Source: Olsenella_L sp051876355
GTDB taxonomy: Bacteria; Actinomycetota; Coriobacteriia; Coriobacteriales; Atopobiaceae
Direction of reading: 5' to 3'
DNA length: 64,000 bases
Assembly: GCA_051876355.1 (NCBI GenBank)
Contig: JBJEHU010000061.1
Coordinates: 1 to 64,000 of the forward strand
Made by a program: the position numbers and the translations under genes
The notes under the pieces: model-generated
Told to the model about the DNA's origin: nothing
Database searches by the model: none
Seen by the model: the letters and a program-made list of their open reading frames with translations, nothing else
In this document: one piece after another, positions 39,098 through 46,904 of the stretch
Layout of the letters: every line of letters starts with the position of its first letter
How positions within the stretch are numbered: the first letter of the stretch is position 1

Positions 39098-40461
39098 CGC
39101 GGGTCGCCTGTCTGCGTGCCGGAGAGATACCAGGATTTCGCTTCGTCGATCTTCACGTCGACGAGCTTCCCGACGAGATCTTCTGGCTTCTGCCCATCGA
39201 GGAGCGGGAAATGCACGGTCTGCAGCTTGCGGCTGTGGCCGACGAGCATGTTCTCATTCCTCTTCGAGGGGCCTTCGACGAGGACTTCTGAGACTGTGCC
39301 GAGGTCGCGCTGGTTCGAGGCGAAAGAAAGGTCCTCGACAAGACGTGCAAGCTTGTCGAAGCGCTCCTGTATGACCTCATGCGGCGTCGGATTCTCGAGC
39401 TTTGCGGCAGGAGTACCCGGACGCTTCGAATAGATGAACGTATAGGCAGCATCGAAGGCAGCTTCGCGCACAAGCGACATCGTGTCCTCGAAGTCCTCTT
39501 CCGTCTCGCCAGGGAAGCCGACGATAAGGTCGGTCGTGAGCGCAAGGCCGGGCATGGCAGCACGCAGCCGGCCGACAAGATCGAGATACTGCTCCCGCAT
39601 ATAGCGCCTGTTCATGGCCTTCAGGACCTTCGTGGAGCCGCTCTGGACCGCAAGATGGAGCTGGGGCATCACATTCGGCGTCTCAGCCATGGCAGCGATG
39701 ACATCATCCGTAAGATCCATCGGGTTCGACGACGTGAAGCGGATGCGGTCGACACCGGTCTCTCCGACCTTGCGCAGGAGTTCGGCAAAGCGCGGCTTCC
39801 CGTAGATGTTCTTGCCATAGGAGTTCACGTTCTGGCCGAGAAGCGTTATCTCGCGGACGCCGTCTGCGACAAGCCCGTTGCATTCGATGAGGATGGATTC
39901 CATCGTGCGGGAACGCTCGCGTCCACGCACATACGGCACGATGCAGTACGTGCAGAAGTTGTCGCATCCCGTCATGATAGGCACCCAGGCGTGATAGCGG
40001 AGCTCGCGGTGGCTTGGCAGCTCCGTCGAGAAGTGCTTCGTATCCTCCGTGGTATCGACGAGCACCTTGTGCTTCTTCTCCGAGTAGGCTTCAGAGAGAA
40101 GCTCGGGAAGCGACGCCAGGGCACCGGTGCCGAAGACGACATCGACCGAGGGAATGTTCTTCTTGAGCTCTGCTCCGGAGCGCTGCGCCACGCAGCCGCC
40201 GACGGCGACAATACGCTTCCCCGAAGGAGGAAGCGCCGCTCCTGCCGCATTTGCCGCCGTGCCATAGAGCCTCGTATCGGCCCCTTCGCGCACAGAGCAT
40301 GTCATGAATACGACGATATCTGCCTCTTCGACGGTGCCGACCTCGAGGCATCCACACGAATCGAGCAGGCCCGCTACCCGCTCTGCATCGTGGAAGTTCA
40401 TCTGGCACCCGAACGTCTTTACATGGTAGGTCTTCCCTGCCAGCTGCGGGTAATGCTGCAT
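39094..40461 (-). CDS. miaB: tRNA-2-methylthio-N6-dimethylallyladenosine synthase MiaB
   Basis: Radical SAM methylthiotransferase that adds a methylthio group to i6A37. The 455-residue protein has the N-terminal UPF0004 domain with three cluster Cys, the radical SAM motif CDNFCTYC near residue 156, and a C-terminal TRAM domain. GAGGACGG precedes the ATG. The start lies one base after the spoVS stop, so spoVS, miaB, miaA and hflX form one operon. RimO and MtaB in this window complete the methylthiotransferase set. Confidence 0.96.
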   Translation of the reverse strand: MQHYPQLAGKTYHVKTFGCQMNFHDAERVAGLLDSCGCLEVGTVEEADIVVFMTCSVREGADTRLYGTAANAAGAALPPSGKRIVAVGGCVAQRSGAELKKNIPSVDVVFGTGALASLPELLSEAYSEKKHKVLVDTTEDTKHFSTELPSHRELRYHAWVPIMTGCDNFCTYCIVPYVRGRERSRTMESILIECNGLVADGVREITLLGQNVNSYGKNIYGKPRFAELLRKVGETGVDRIRFTSSNPMDLTDDVIAAMAETPNVMPQLHLAVQSGSTKVLKAMNRRYMREQYLDLVGRLRAAMPGLALTTDLIVGFPGETEEDFEDTMSLVREAAFDAAYTFIYSKRPGTPAAKLENPTPHEVIQERFDKLARLVEDLSFASNQRDLGTVSEVLVEGPSKRNENMLVGHSRKLQTVHFPLLDGQKPEDLVGKLVDVKIDEAKSWYLSGTQTGDPR

Positions 40462-40462
40462 G

Positions 40463-40780
40463 CTATGAAACCGTCCTCGTATCAGTGGGGGCTGTCTGGG
40501 AGAGAGCCTGCGGCGTCAGCTTGTGGACATAGATCGCGATGCGGATGGCAGTCCTGTTCTCGCCGCAGATCTCGATATCGGAGAAGGTAGGAGCGCAGGA
40601 AATATCGACGCCGGTCGGTATGAGGAATCCCCGGGCGATGGCCACGGCCTTGATGGCCTGGTTCACAGCGCCTGCGCCGACGCACTGCACATTCACGGGC
40701 ACGCCGTCCTTCACCATGCCGGCGATGGCGCCCGCGACCGATGCGGGGGAAGATTTGCTCGAGACCTTGAGGAAGTCCAT
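40463..40780 (-). CDS. spoVS: SpoVS family protein
   Basis: A 105-residue relative of Bacillus stage V sporulation protein S, an Alba-like nucleic-acid-binding fold. The opening MDFLKVSSKSSPASVAGAIA and the internal VGAGAVNQAIKAVAIARGFL are diagnostic. A 20-residue polar C-terminal extension goes beyond the usual 86-residue core. CAGGAGCAGG precedes the ATG. The gene sits between a GHKL ATPase and miaB, downstream of rny, matching its neighbourhood in Bacillus. Function in non-sporulating bacteria is unclear. Confidence 0.92.
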   Translation of the reverse strand: MDFLKVSSKSSPASVAGAIAGMVKDGVPVNVQCVGAGAVNQAIKAVAIARGFLIPTGVDISCAPTFSDIEICGENRTAIRIAIYVHKLTPQALSQTAPTDTRTVS

Positions 40781-40808
40781 ACCTGCTCCTGGTAGTTCGC
40801 ACTATCTG

Positions 40809-40854
40809 GTATCCGTTATCGTCCGGATACACTGTATATGGGCACGCCATATAC
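40809..40854. promoter_or_regulatory. Tandem inverted repeats upstream of spoVS
   Basis: Two perfect inverted repeats lie side by side: GTATCCG/CGGATAC (40809-40830, 8-nt loop) and GTATATGG/CCATATAC (40834-40854, 5-nt loop). Both begin GTAT and end ATAC. They lie between the GHKL ATPase stop and the spoVS start. They may be regulator-binding operators or paired mRNA hairpins. Confidence 0.5.
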
Positions 40855-40881
40855 CACTTCGTACATCTTATACTTTACGGC

Positions 40882-41970
40882 CTAGTCATCCTCGGCAAAT
40901 TCGAACGTACAGGAAAGCCTTCCGGAAGAAACATGGAGCTCAGGTGGTGCCTGGAGCTCGAGGTAGTAGCGCTCCTCGAGGAACTGGAAGTCTCTCACGA
41001 GCATGCCGCGGAACTTGTCGAGATCCTCCTTCGAGATTCTGACCGTTCTCGGATCCTTCTCAAGGTCGACTTTGCGCTGTCCATGCCGGACCGCTGCCTT
41101 CTTGCCCCTGAGATAGGCATAGGCACCCTGCGCAGGTGCAATCTCGCCTGAGAGAATGCGCTGGGCTGTCCTCTCGGAGATGTCGAGACCCATGGAAGCG
41201 CCTATCTGGGCAAGCTCTTCCGCATCGGGCGCAAGCCTCAGCCGAAGCAGGAGCGGGAGGTCTTCGAGCTTCGTCTGGAGGATGCGCTCCCGCACATCGC
41301 GCGGGATGCGGACGTGCCGGCGCGCGGCAGCAATGGCCTCAGCCGGAGAGCCGACATAGACCTCGCAGGCTCCCCTGTCCTCGAGCGCGAACTCGCAGGC
41401 ACAACGCAGGAGGTTGTGCGGGCCGCGCACGATGGAGATCGTGCCATCCTCAGTCTGCTCGTACTCAGGCCAGGCAGACTGGTCTGCCTTCTCGGGAATC
41501 TTGGCCGTATCGAAGGCCACCTGGATCGAGGTGCCGCATCCAGGCTCAGACTGGACGACGCGTGACATCTCGGCATTCTGGCGGATCGAGAACAGCGCCA
41601 TGCCCCTGCCGTGCACGCCCCAGGCGTCCATATGCATCGTATCGAGCTTCGACGTGACGCGGGCATCGAAGATGCGCTCCTGCATGTCTTCAGGTATGCC
41701 TGTTCCGTCATCCACGACCGTGAGCGTCCGCAGGCCTTCTGCCTTCTGGAGCGCGAAGAGAATCGTGTGGGCTCCGGCATCGCGGGCATTCCTCAGAAGC
41801 TCGATCGCAGCATCCTCGACAGAGCGGATATCGTGCTTTGCCTGGCGACGCTCGGCTTCGTCCACCCTGAGGCGGACGAAGCCATCACCATAGCTCTCTT
41901 CGACACGCAGCGATGAGGCGTGCCCTGTCTTCGCAATGAAGGCAGCAAGGCTCTCTGCGTCTGTGCCCAT
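40882..41970 (-). CDS. Orphan GHKL ATPase of unknown role
   Basis: A 362-residue soluble protein whose first 140 residues are a GHKL (HATPase_c) domain: N-box IELLRNARDAG (Glu57, Asn61), G1 box DDGTGI (87-92) and G2 box GVHGRGMAL (118-126), as in MutL, Hsp90 and gyrase. The remainder (about 190-362) is helical and Arg-rich, with no MutL dimerisation or endonuclease motif. The start lies 4 bp after the rny stop, so it is co-transcribed with rny. It could be a degenerate MutL-like protein, but no family is named with confidence. Confidence 0.65.
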   Translation of the reverse strand: MGTDAESLAAFIAKTGHASSLRVEESYGDGFVRLRVDEAERRQAKHDIRSVEDAAIELLRNARDAGAHTILFALQKAEGLRTLTVVDDGTGIPEDMQERIFDARVTSKLDTMHMDAWGVHGRGMALFSIRQNAEMSRVVQSEPGCGTSIQVAFDTAKIPEKADQSAWPEYEQTEDGTISIVRGPHNLLRCACEFALEDRGACEVYVGSPAEAIAAARRHVRIPRDVRERILQTKLEDLPLLLRLRLAPDAEELAQIGASMGLDISERTAQRILSGEIAPAQGAYAYLRGKKAAVRHGQRKVDLEKDPRTVRISKEDLDKFRGMLVRDFQFLEERYYLELQAPPELHVSSGRLSCTFEFAEDD

Positions 41971-41973
41971 TGC

Positions 41974-43557
41974 CTACTTTGCCGTATCCACCGCGCGGGA
42001 CTCGCGGATAACGACGACGCGGACCTGGCCGGGATATTCCATCTCGTCCTCGATCTGCTTCGCGATGTCGTGGGCAAGCACCGTTGCCTGGGCATCGGAG
42101 ATCTTCTCCGGCTCGACCATGACATGGAGCTCACGGCCTGCCTGCATCGCGTACGTGCGCTCGACGCCCTCGTGGGCGTTCGCAATCTCCTCGAGCTTCT
42201 CGAGGCGCTTGATGTAGTTCTCGGCAGATTCGCGTCGGGCGCCAGGACGTGCAGCAGAGATGGCGTCTGCTGCCTGAACGAGTACATCGAGGACCGTATC
42301 GGGCTCGACGTCTGCGTGGTGTGCCTCGATAGCATGGACGATCTCAGGCTTCTCGCCGTAGCGGCGGGCAAGGTCTGCGCCGATCACGGCATGCGGCCCT
42401 TCCACCTCATGGTCGATGGCCTTGCCGATATCGTGCAGGAGTCCTGCGCGCTTTGCTGGCGCCTCGTCCATGCCAAGCTCGGATGCCATGATTCCGCAGA
42501 GCGTCGCGACCTGGACGGAGTGCGAAAGGACATTCTGGCCATAGGACGTGCGGTAGCGAAGCGCGCCCAGCGTCTTGATAAGCTCGGGGTGCAGATCATG
42601 GATGCCCATATCGAAGGCAGCCTGCTCGCCGGCTTCGCGGACACGCTCGTTCACGAGCGCCTCGGCCTTCTTGTACATGTCCTCGATGCGGGCAGGATGG
42701 ATGCGGCCATCTGCGATGAGGTTCTCGAGGGCGACGCGCGCCGTCTCGCGGCGGACCGGATCGAAGCTCGAAAGGACGACGGTCTCGGGCGTATCGTCGA
42801 TGACAAGGGAGACGCCGGTAACCTGTTCGAACGTGCGGATGTTCCTGCCCTCGCGGCCGATGATGCGGCCCTTGAGGTCGTCGGACGGGATATGGACAGA
42901 CGTGACCGTGATCTCGCCGGCCTGGTCGGCTGCACAGCGCTGGATGGCCGTGGAGACGATTTCGCGTGCGGTCTTGTCGGCCTGGGCACGGACACGCTGC
43001 TCGGACTCGCGCAGAATCTGTGCCTCCTCTCGGACGCTCTGGGCACGAATCTTGCCGATGAGCTCGTCGTGTGCCTCATCGCTCGAGAGACCTGCGATGC
43101 GCTCGAGCTCGGTTGTCGTCTTCTCTTCCATCTTGTCGAGATCGGACTTCCTGCGGTCGAGCTGGCCCTGGAAGCTCTGGAGCTGATGCTCGCGGCGGTC
43201 GAGGGAGTCATTTCTCTTGTCGAGGGACTCCTCGCGCTGCACAAGACGGTTCTCGAGCGTATGAATCTCGTTCTTGCGCTGCTCCTCCTCGTTCAGGGAA
43301 GCCTGGCGCATCTGCATGATCTTCTCTTTTGCCTCGATGAGGGCCTCGCGCTTGGTGCTCTCTGCCTGGCTCTTGGCATCGGCCGTGATCTTCTCTGCCT
43401 GAGAGCGGGCATCGCCGAGCTGCTTCTCCGCTTCTGCCTTGGCGTCGTCTACCTGTCGGCGTGCGTCCTGCACTCTCGTGCTGCTCTGCCGTGTGACGGC
43501 GAAATAGCAGACAAGTGCACCCACCGCCAGACATGCAATCGCAACTAGTACTGTCAT
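41974..43557 (-). CDS. rny: Ribonuclease Y
   Basis: Membrane-anchored endoribonuclease that starts mRNA decay. The 527-residue protein has an N-terminal transmembrane helix (about 3-21), a long coiled coil (about 25-200), a KH domain and a catalytic HD domain (HDIGKAIDHE near 367). GAGGAG precedes the ATG. RNase J and PNPase are encoded nearby, giving a Firmicutes-like turnover set. Confidence 0.96.
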   Translation of the reverse strand: MTVLVAIACLAVGALVCYFAVTRQSSTRVQDARRQVDDAKAEAEKQLGDARSQAEKITADAKSQAESTKREALIEAKEKIMQMRQASLNEEEQRKNEIHTLENRLVQREESLDKRNDSLDRREHQLQSFQGQLDRRKSDLDKMEEKTTTELERIAGLSSDEAHDELIGKIRAQSVREEAQILRESEQRVRAQADKTAREIVSTAIQRCAADQAGEITVTSVHIPSDDLKGRIIGREGRNIRTFEQVTGVSLVIDDTPETVVLSSFDPVRRETARVALENLIADGRIHPARIEDMYKKAEALVNERVREAGEQAAFDMGIHDLHPELIKTLGALRYRTSYGQNVLSHSVQVATLCGIMASELGMDEAPAKRAGLLHDIGKAIDHEVEGPHAVIGADLARRYGEKPEIVHAIEAHHADVEPDTVLDVLVQAADAISAARPGARRESAENYIKRLEKLEEIANAHEGVERTYAMQAGRELHVMVEPEKISDAQATVLAHDIAKQIEDEMEYPGQVRVVVIRESRAVDTAK

Positions 43558-43655
43558 GGTGACTCCTCAGTCGTTCATTCTCGTTTCAGCGGAGTCCGCG
43601 CATGCGGGCCCCTCCCACCTGAGGTGTCACAGCCGGCAGCACAGAAGCCTGCCAG

Positions 43656-43683
43656 ATCGTACATGCCATTGTTATATGGACAA
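43656..43683 (-). promoter_or_regulatory. Candidate rny promoter
   Basis: On the minus strand TTGTCC (43678-43683) and TACGAT (43656-43661) are 16 bp apart, about 100 bp upstream of the rny start. Confidence 0.4.
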
Positions 43684-43806
43684 CGTCTTGCGGAGCGTGC
43701 CGAAGGCGTGAATCACCAAAGCTGGTAATTCAATCGTATGTTCGATGTCTGATACTGTCAAATGTTCGTAAGGTCACGAGCTCTTCTTTTTTTGTGGATG
43801 GCAGGC

Positions 43807-44484
43807 TCAGGACTCTTCCGCCTGCGCACGCTCGGCGAGCGCCTGCTTCACTGCCCTCGAGGCAAGCTCGAAGCTGTAGCCCCGGCCAGCAAGATAGCGG
43901 ACAAGCTTCTGGTATTCGTTCCCGGAAGAGACGTGCTTTCTGCGCGCTAGTGCCAGGGCGCGCTCCGCCTCGTCTTCGCCGTCAGATGCTTCGCTCCAGC
44001 CGATATCCTCTCCGAGTGCGATGCCACGCCGCGAAAGCTCGAGCTCGATCTTGCGCCTTCCCCAGCCCTGGCGGATCTTCGCTTCCGTGAAGCGCTTCGC
44101 ATATCTCCTGTCATCAACAAGATGCTTCTTTTCTGCCATGGCAAGAGCGGCATCAATGGCAGGATGTCCATAGCCTCGGGCGGAGAGACGCTCTGTGAGC
44201 TCGGACACCGTGCAGTCGCGCCTGTTCAGGGTCTCGGCCGCCTTCTGCCAGGCGCATTGCTCCTCGAGACGCCCTTCCGCTTCGAGGAGCTCGTCTGCAG
44301 ACGAAAATCCGGAGCTGCGGTCCGCCTCTTCCTTCTTGAGCGCACGTGCCACCTCTACGGGAATCTTCATCGTGCCCATGCCGTCGACATGAAGTGTCGC
44401 TGCCGGACGCCTGCGGTCGAAGGAAGATGCCTTCTTCTCTGGCATCGTGCACGACCAGCTGAACGCTTCCGTTGATTCCGCCAT
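43807..44484 (-). CDS. recX: Regulatory protein RecX
   Basis: Modulates RecA filament activity. The 225-residue protein carries three-helix RecX repeats from about residue 85 (LNRRDCTVSELTERLSARGY) to the end, after a 75-residue N-terminal extension. GAGG precedes the ATG. It begins 5 bp after the recA stop and is co-transcribed under SOS control. Confidence 0.9.
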   Translation of the reverse strand: MAESTEAFSWSCTMPEKKASSFDRRRPAATLHVDGMGTMKIPVEVARALKKEEADRSSGFSSADELLEAEGRLEEQCAWQKAAETLNRRDCTVSELTERLSARGYGHPAIDAALAMAEKKHLVDDRRYAKRFTEAKIRQGWGRRKIELELSRRGIALGEDIGWSEASDGEDEAERALALARRKHVSSGNEYQKLVRYLAGRGYSFELASRAVKQALAERAQAEES

Positions 44485-44489
44485 TTTGC

Positions 44490-45587
44490 CTATGCCTCGT
44501 CAGACGGCTTCTTGCCGTCCTCCACGACCGGCTCGCCGACACGCTCGTCTCCGAGCACGAGGCCGCAGGCGACGCGCACCTTGTGGTCGATCTCCTGGGA
44601 GAGGTCGGGGTTCTCCCGCAGGAACTCCTTGGCGGCTTCGCGGCCCTGGCCGAGGCGCTCTCCCTCATACGTGAACCAGGCACCGGACTTGTCGACGATG
44701 CCGTAATCGACGCCCATATCGAGGATCGAGCCCTCCTTCGAGATGCCCGTGCCGTACATGATGTCGAACTCTGCCTGCTTGAACGGGGCTGCGACCTTGT
44801 TCTTGACGACCTTGACTCGGACACGGTTGCCGACGACCTCGCCGTTCTGCTTGATCGAGTCGATGCGGCGGATATCCATGCGGACCGATGCGAAGAACTT
44901 GAGGGCACGGCCGCCCGGCGTCGTCTCGGGATTGCCGAACATGACGCCAATCTTCTCGCGGAGCTGGTTGATGAAGATGCAGGTCGTGTTCGACTTTGCA
45001 AGCGAGCCTGCGAGCTTTCGGAGCGCCTGGCTCATGAGGCGGGCCTGGGCACCGACCGTCGTCTCGCCGATCTCGCCCTCGATCTCGGCACGCGGGACCA
45101 GGGCAGCGACAGAGTCGACGACAACGACGTCGATGGCGCCGGAGCGCACGAGCATGTCGCAGATCTCGAGCGCCTGCTCGCCGGTATCCGGCTGTGAGAT
45201 CAGCACTTCGTCGATATCGACGCCGATGCGGGCAGCATAGCCCGGATCCAGGGCATGCTCGGCATCTATGAAGGCGACAACGCCGCCCATGGCCTGGGCC
45301 TCTGCGAGAATCTCGAGCGAAAGCGTCGTCTTGCCGGAAGATTCGGGGCCATAGATCTCGACGATGCGGCCGCGCGGCACGCCGCCGATGCCGAGCGCAG
45401 CATCGAGCGCGAGAGATCCTGTCGGGATTGCCTCGATATCGAGATTCTGCGCGCCATCGCCGTACTTCATGATGGATCCCTTGCCGAACTTCTTCTCGAT
45501 CTCGGCGGTCGTTGCCTCCACCATCTTGTCGCGCTCTTCGCCATACACCTTCTGATGGACTTCACGTGTCACGGTCTTCTTAGCCAT
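44490..45587 (-). CDS. recA: Recombinase RecA
   Basis: Forms filaments on single-stranded DNA for homologous recombination and LexA cleavage. The 365-residue protein has Walker A GPESSGKTT (residues 80-88), the loop-2 region and the standard C-terminal domain. AAGGAG precedes the ATG. It is transcribed with recX from a promoter whose spacer holds a perfect SOS box. Confidence 0.98.
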   Translation of the reverse strand: MAKKTVTREVHQKVYGEERDKMVEATTAEIEKKFGKGSIMKYGDGAQNLDIEAIPTGSLALDAALGIGGVPRGRIVEIYGPESSGKTTLSLEILAEAQAMGGVVAFIDAEHALDPGYAARIGVDIDEVLISQPDTGEQALEICDMLVRSGAIDVVVVDSVAALVPRAEIEGEIGETTVGAQARLMSQALRKLAGSLAKSNTTCIFINQLREKIGVMFGNPETTPGGRALKFFASVRMDIRRIDSIKQNGEVVGNRVRVKVVKNKVAAPFKQAEFDIMYGTGISKEGSILDMGVDYGIVDKSGAWFTYEGERLGQGREAAKEFLRENPDLSQEIDHKVRVACGLVLGDERVGEPVVEDGKKPSDEA

Positions 45588-45619
45588 AGCTACTCCTTGC
45601 TCTGTGTTCAGCCTCTTGC

Positions 45620-45648
45620 ATGCTAGACGAACAATCGTTCGCCGTCAA
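45620..45648 (-). promoter_or_regulatory. recA promoter
   Basis: On the minus strand TTGACG (45643-45648) and TAGCAT (45620-45625) are 17 bp apart, ending 33 bp upstream of the recA start. The SOS box lies entirely within the spacer. Confidence 0.7.
45628..45641. promoter_or_regulatory. LexA (SOS) box of recA
   Basis: CGAACAATCGTTCG has perfect CGAAC/GTTCG arms around a 4-bp centre, the ideal Gram-positive SOS box. Bound LexA would cover the space between the promoter hexamers. Confidence 0.85.
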
Positions 45649-45736
45649 TCTTCTTTGTCCAGCATACAGGAACTCCCTGACAGGCTTCGCATGCCGAAGA
45701 GCCAGGAATCTGGCACCATTCTCTCAGAACGCAGAA

Positions 45737-45768
45737 AGCCGGCCGGAGACCTATGCCTCCGGCCGGCT
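45737..45768 (-). terminator. Terminator of the rimO-pgsA-cinA operon
   Basis: A perfect 12-bp stem AGCCGGCCGGAG/CTCCGGCCGGCT with an 8-nt loop, 10 bp after the cinA stop. Only TT follows it on the minus strand. Confidence 0.75.
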
Positions 45769-45777
45769 CATTCCCTG

Positions 45778-46305
45778 CTAGAGCGACTCGAGCCCTTCTG
45801 CAAGAAGACCGAGCGCACACCGCACTGCCTTGAGCCGCACGCTCTTGCGGTCTCCCGAGAAGATATGCATCTCGCTTCTCGTGAACCCGCCGCAGGAAAG
45901 CCCGAACCAGACCGTGCCGACCGGCTTTCCCGGCTCCTCGCCGCCAGGGCCCGCAATGCCGGTCACAGAGACCGCGACATCGGTCAGAAGGACGCGTCTT
46001 GCTCCTTCTGCCATGGCCTCGGCACACTCGGAAGACACTGCTCCAACGCCTGGCGCATCGAGGATGCCATCAGATACGCCGAGCACCGCATGCTTCACAG
46101 GTATCGCGTAGCTCGTTATGCCGCCCTTCACGACAGCAGATGAGCCCGGCACTGCCGTGAGCGCGCCTGTGACGAGGCCGCCCGTGCACGACTCTGCCGT
46201 ACCGACCGTGAGACCTTTCCTGTGGCCCAGATCGAGCACGCGCTCTGCTGCTGTGTAGAGCTCCTGCTCGTCCGGAAGCTCGATATCGCCTTGATCTCCC
46301 TGCAT
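45778..46305 (-). CDS. cinA: Nicotinamide-nucleotide amidase, CinA C-terminal domain (PncC)
   Basis: Deamidates NMN to nicotinate mononucleotide in NAD salvage. The 175-residue protein has only the CinA C-terminal amidohydrolase domain (TAESCTGGLV near residue 36, VTGIAGPGG near 113); the N-terminal MoCF-like domain of full-length CinA is absent. It starts 4 bp after pgsA and precedes recA, the usual Gram-positive order. Confidence 0.92.
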   Translation of the reverse strand: MQGDQGDIELPDEQELYTAAERVLDLGHRKGLTVGTAESCTGGLVTGALTAVPGSSAVVKGGITSYAIPVKHAVLGVSDGILDAPGVGAVSSECAEAMAEGARRVLLTDVAVSVTGIAGPGGEEPGKPVGTVWFGLSCGGFTRSEMHIFSGDRKSVRLKAVRCALGLLAEGLESL

Positions 46306-46309
46306 GATC

Positions 46310-46903
46310 CTATCCTTCCGTCACATAGCTCCAGGATTTCACGAGATAGTCGACGCCGGACCAGATGGTGAGTATCGTCGCTGTGACAAGGATCCACCAG
46401 CTGAGGCCGGAAAGCACCGTCTGGAACATGCTTGCCCCGAACGAACGGGCAAGCAGCATGCCGCAGATGCCGACCATCGTCGTCGCGGTCTTCGCCTTGC
46501 CGAGATTGCTCGCTGCAATAACGACGCCCTTGGCCGCCACGACCATGCGCAGCCCCGAGACGAGGAGCTCGCGCACAATCACGACGAGCAGCATGAACGG
46601 GCCCATGGCGCCCTCCATGAGGAGGTACACGAGCGCGAAGATCACGACAAGCTTGTCTGCAATCGGATCGAGGAACTTGCCGAACGTCGTCACTTCGTTC
46701 CTCGATCGGGCGAGATACCCATCGAGCTTGTCCGTGCCGGATATCACGATGTAGAAGAGCGCGATGCCCATGGCTGGCCAGGAGAATGCAGTTTCGGCAG
46801 CATGGACCTGCACTGCGAGGATGAACCACACCGGGATGAGGACGATGCGGATGCAGGTCACGATGTTTGCGGGCGTCCAGAGACGCGTGCGTGCCTCTCC
46901 CAC
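46310..46903 (-). CDS. pgsA: CDP-diacylglycerol-glycerol-3-phosphate 3-phosphatidyltransferase
   Basis: Makes phosphatidylglycerophosphate, the precursor of phosphatidylglycerol. The 197-residue membrane protein carries the full CDP-alcohol motif (DKLDGYLARS then GKFLDPIADK, about residues 56-80) and five to six hydrophobic segments. Start at GTG 46903, one base after the rimO stop, with GGGGAG 8 nt upstream. The rimO-pgsA-cinA order supports PgsA. Confidence 0.9.
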   Translation of the reverse strand: MGEARTRLWTPANIVTCIRIVLIPVWFILAVQVHAAETAFSWPAMGIALFYIVISGTDKLDGYLARSRNEVTTFGKFLDPIADKLVVIFALVYLLMEGAMGPFMLLVVIVRELLVSGLRMVVAAKGVVIAASNLGKAKTATTMVGICGMLLARSFGASMFQTVLSGLSWWILVTATILTIWSGVDYLVKSWSYVTEG

Positions 46904-46904
46904 G

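Noticed and set aside
43735..43775. Two ATGTTCG sequences resembling SOS half-sites between rny and recX.
   Set aside because: Neither has a matching GTTC-type arm at the correct distance, and no gene starts downstream in a suitable orientation.
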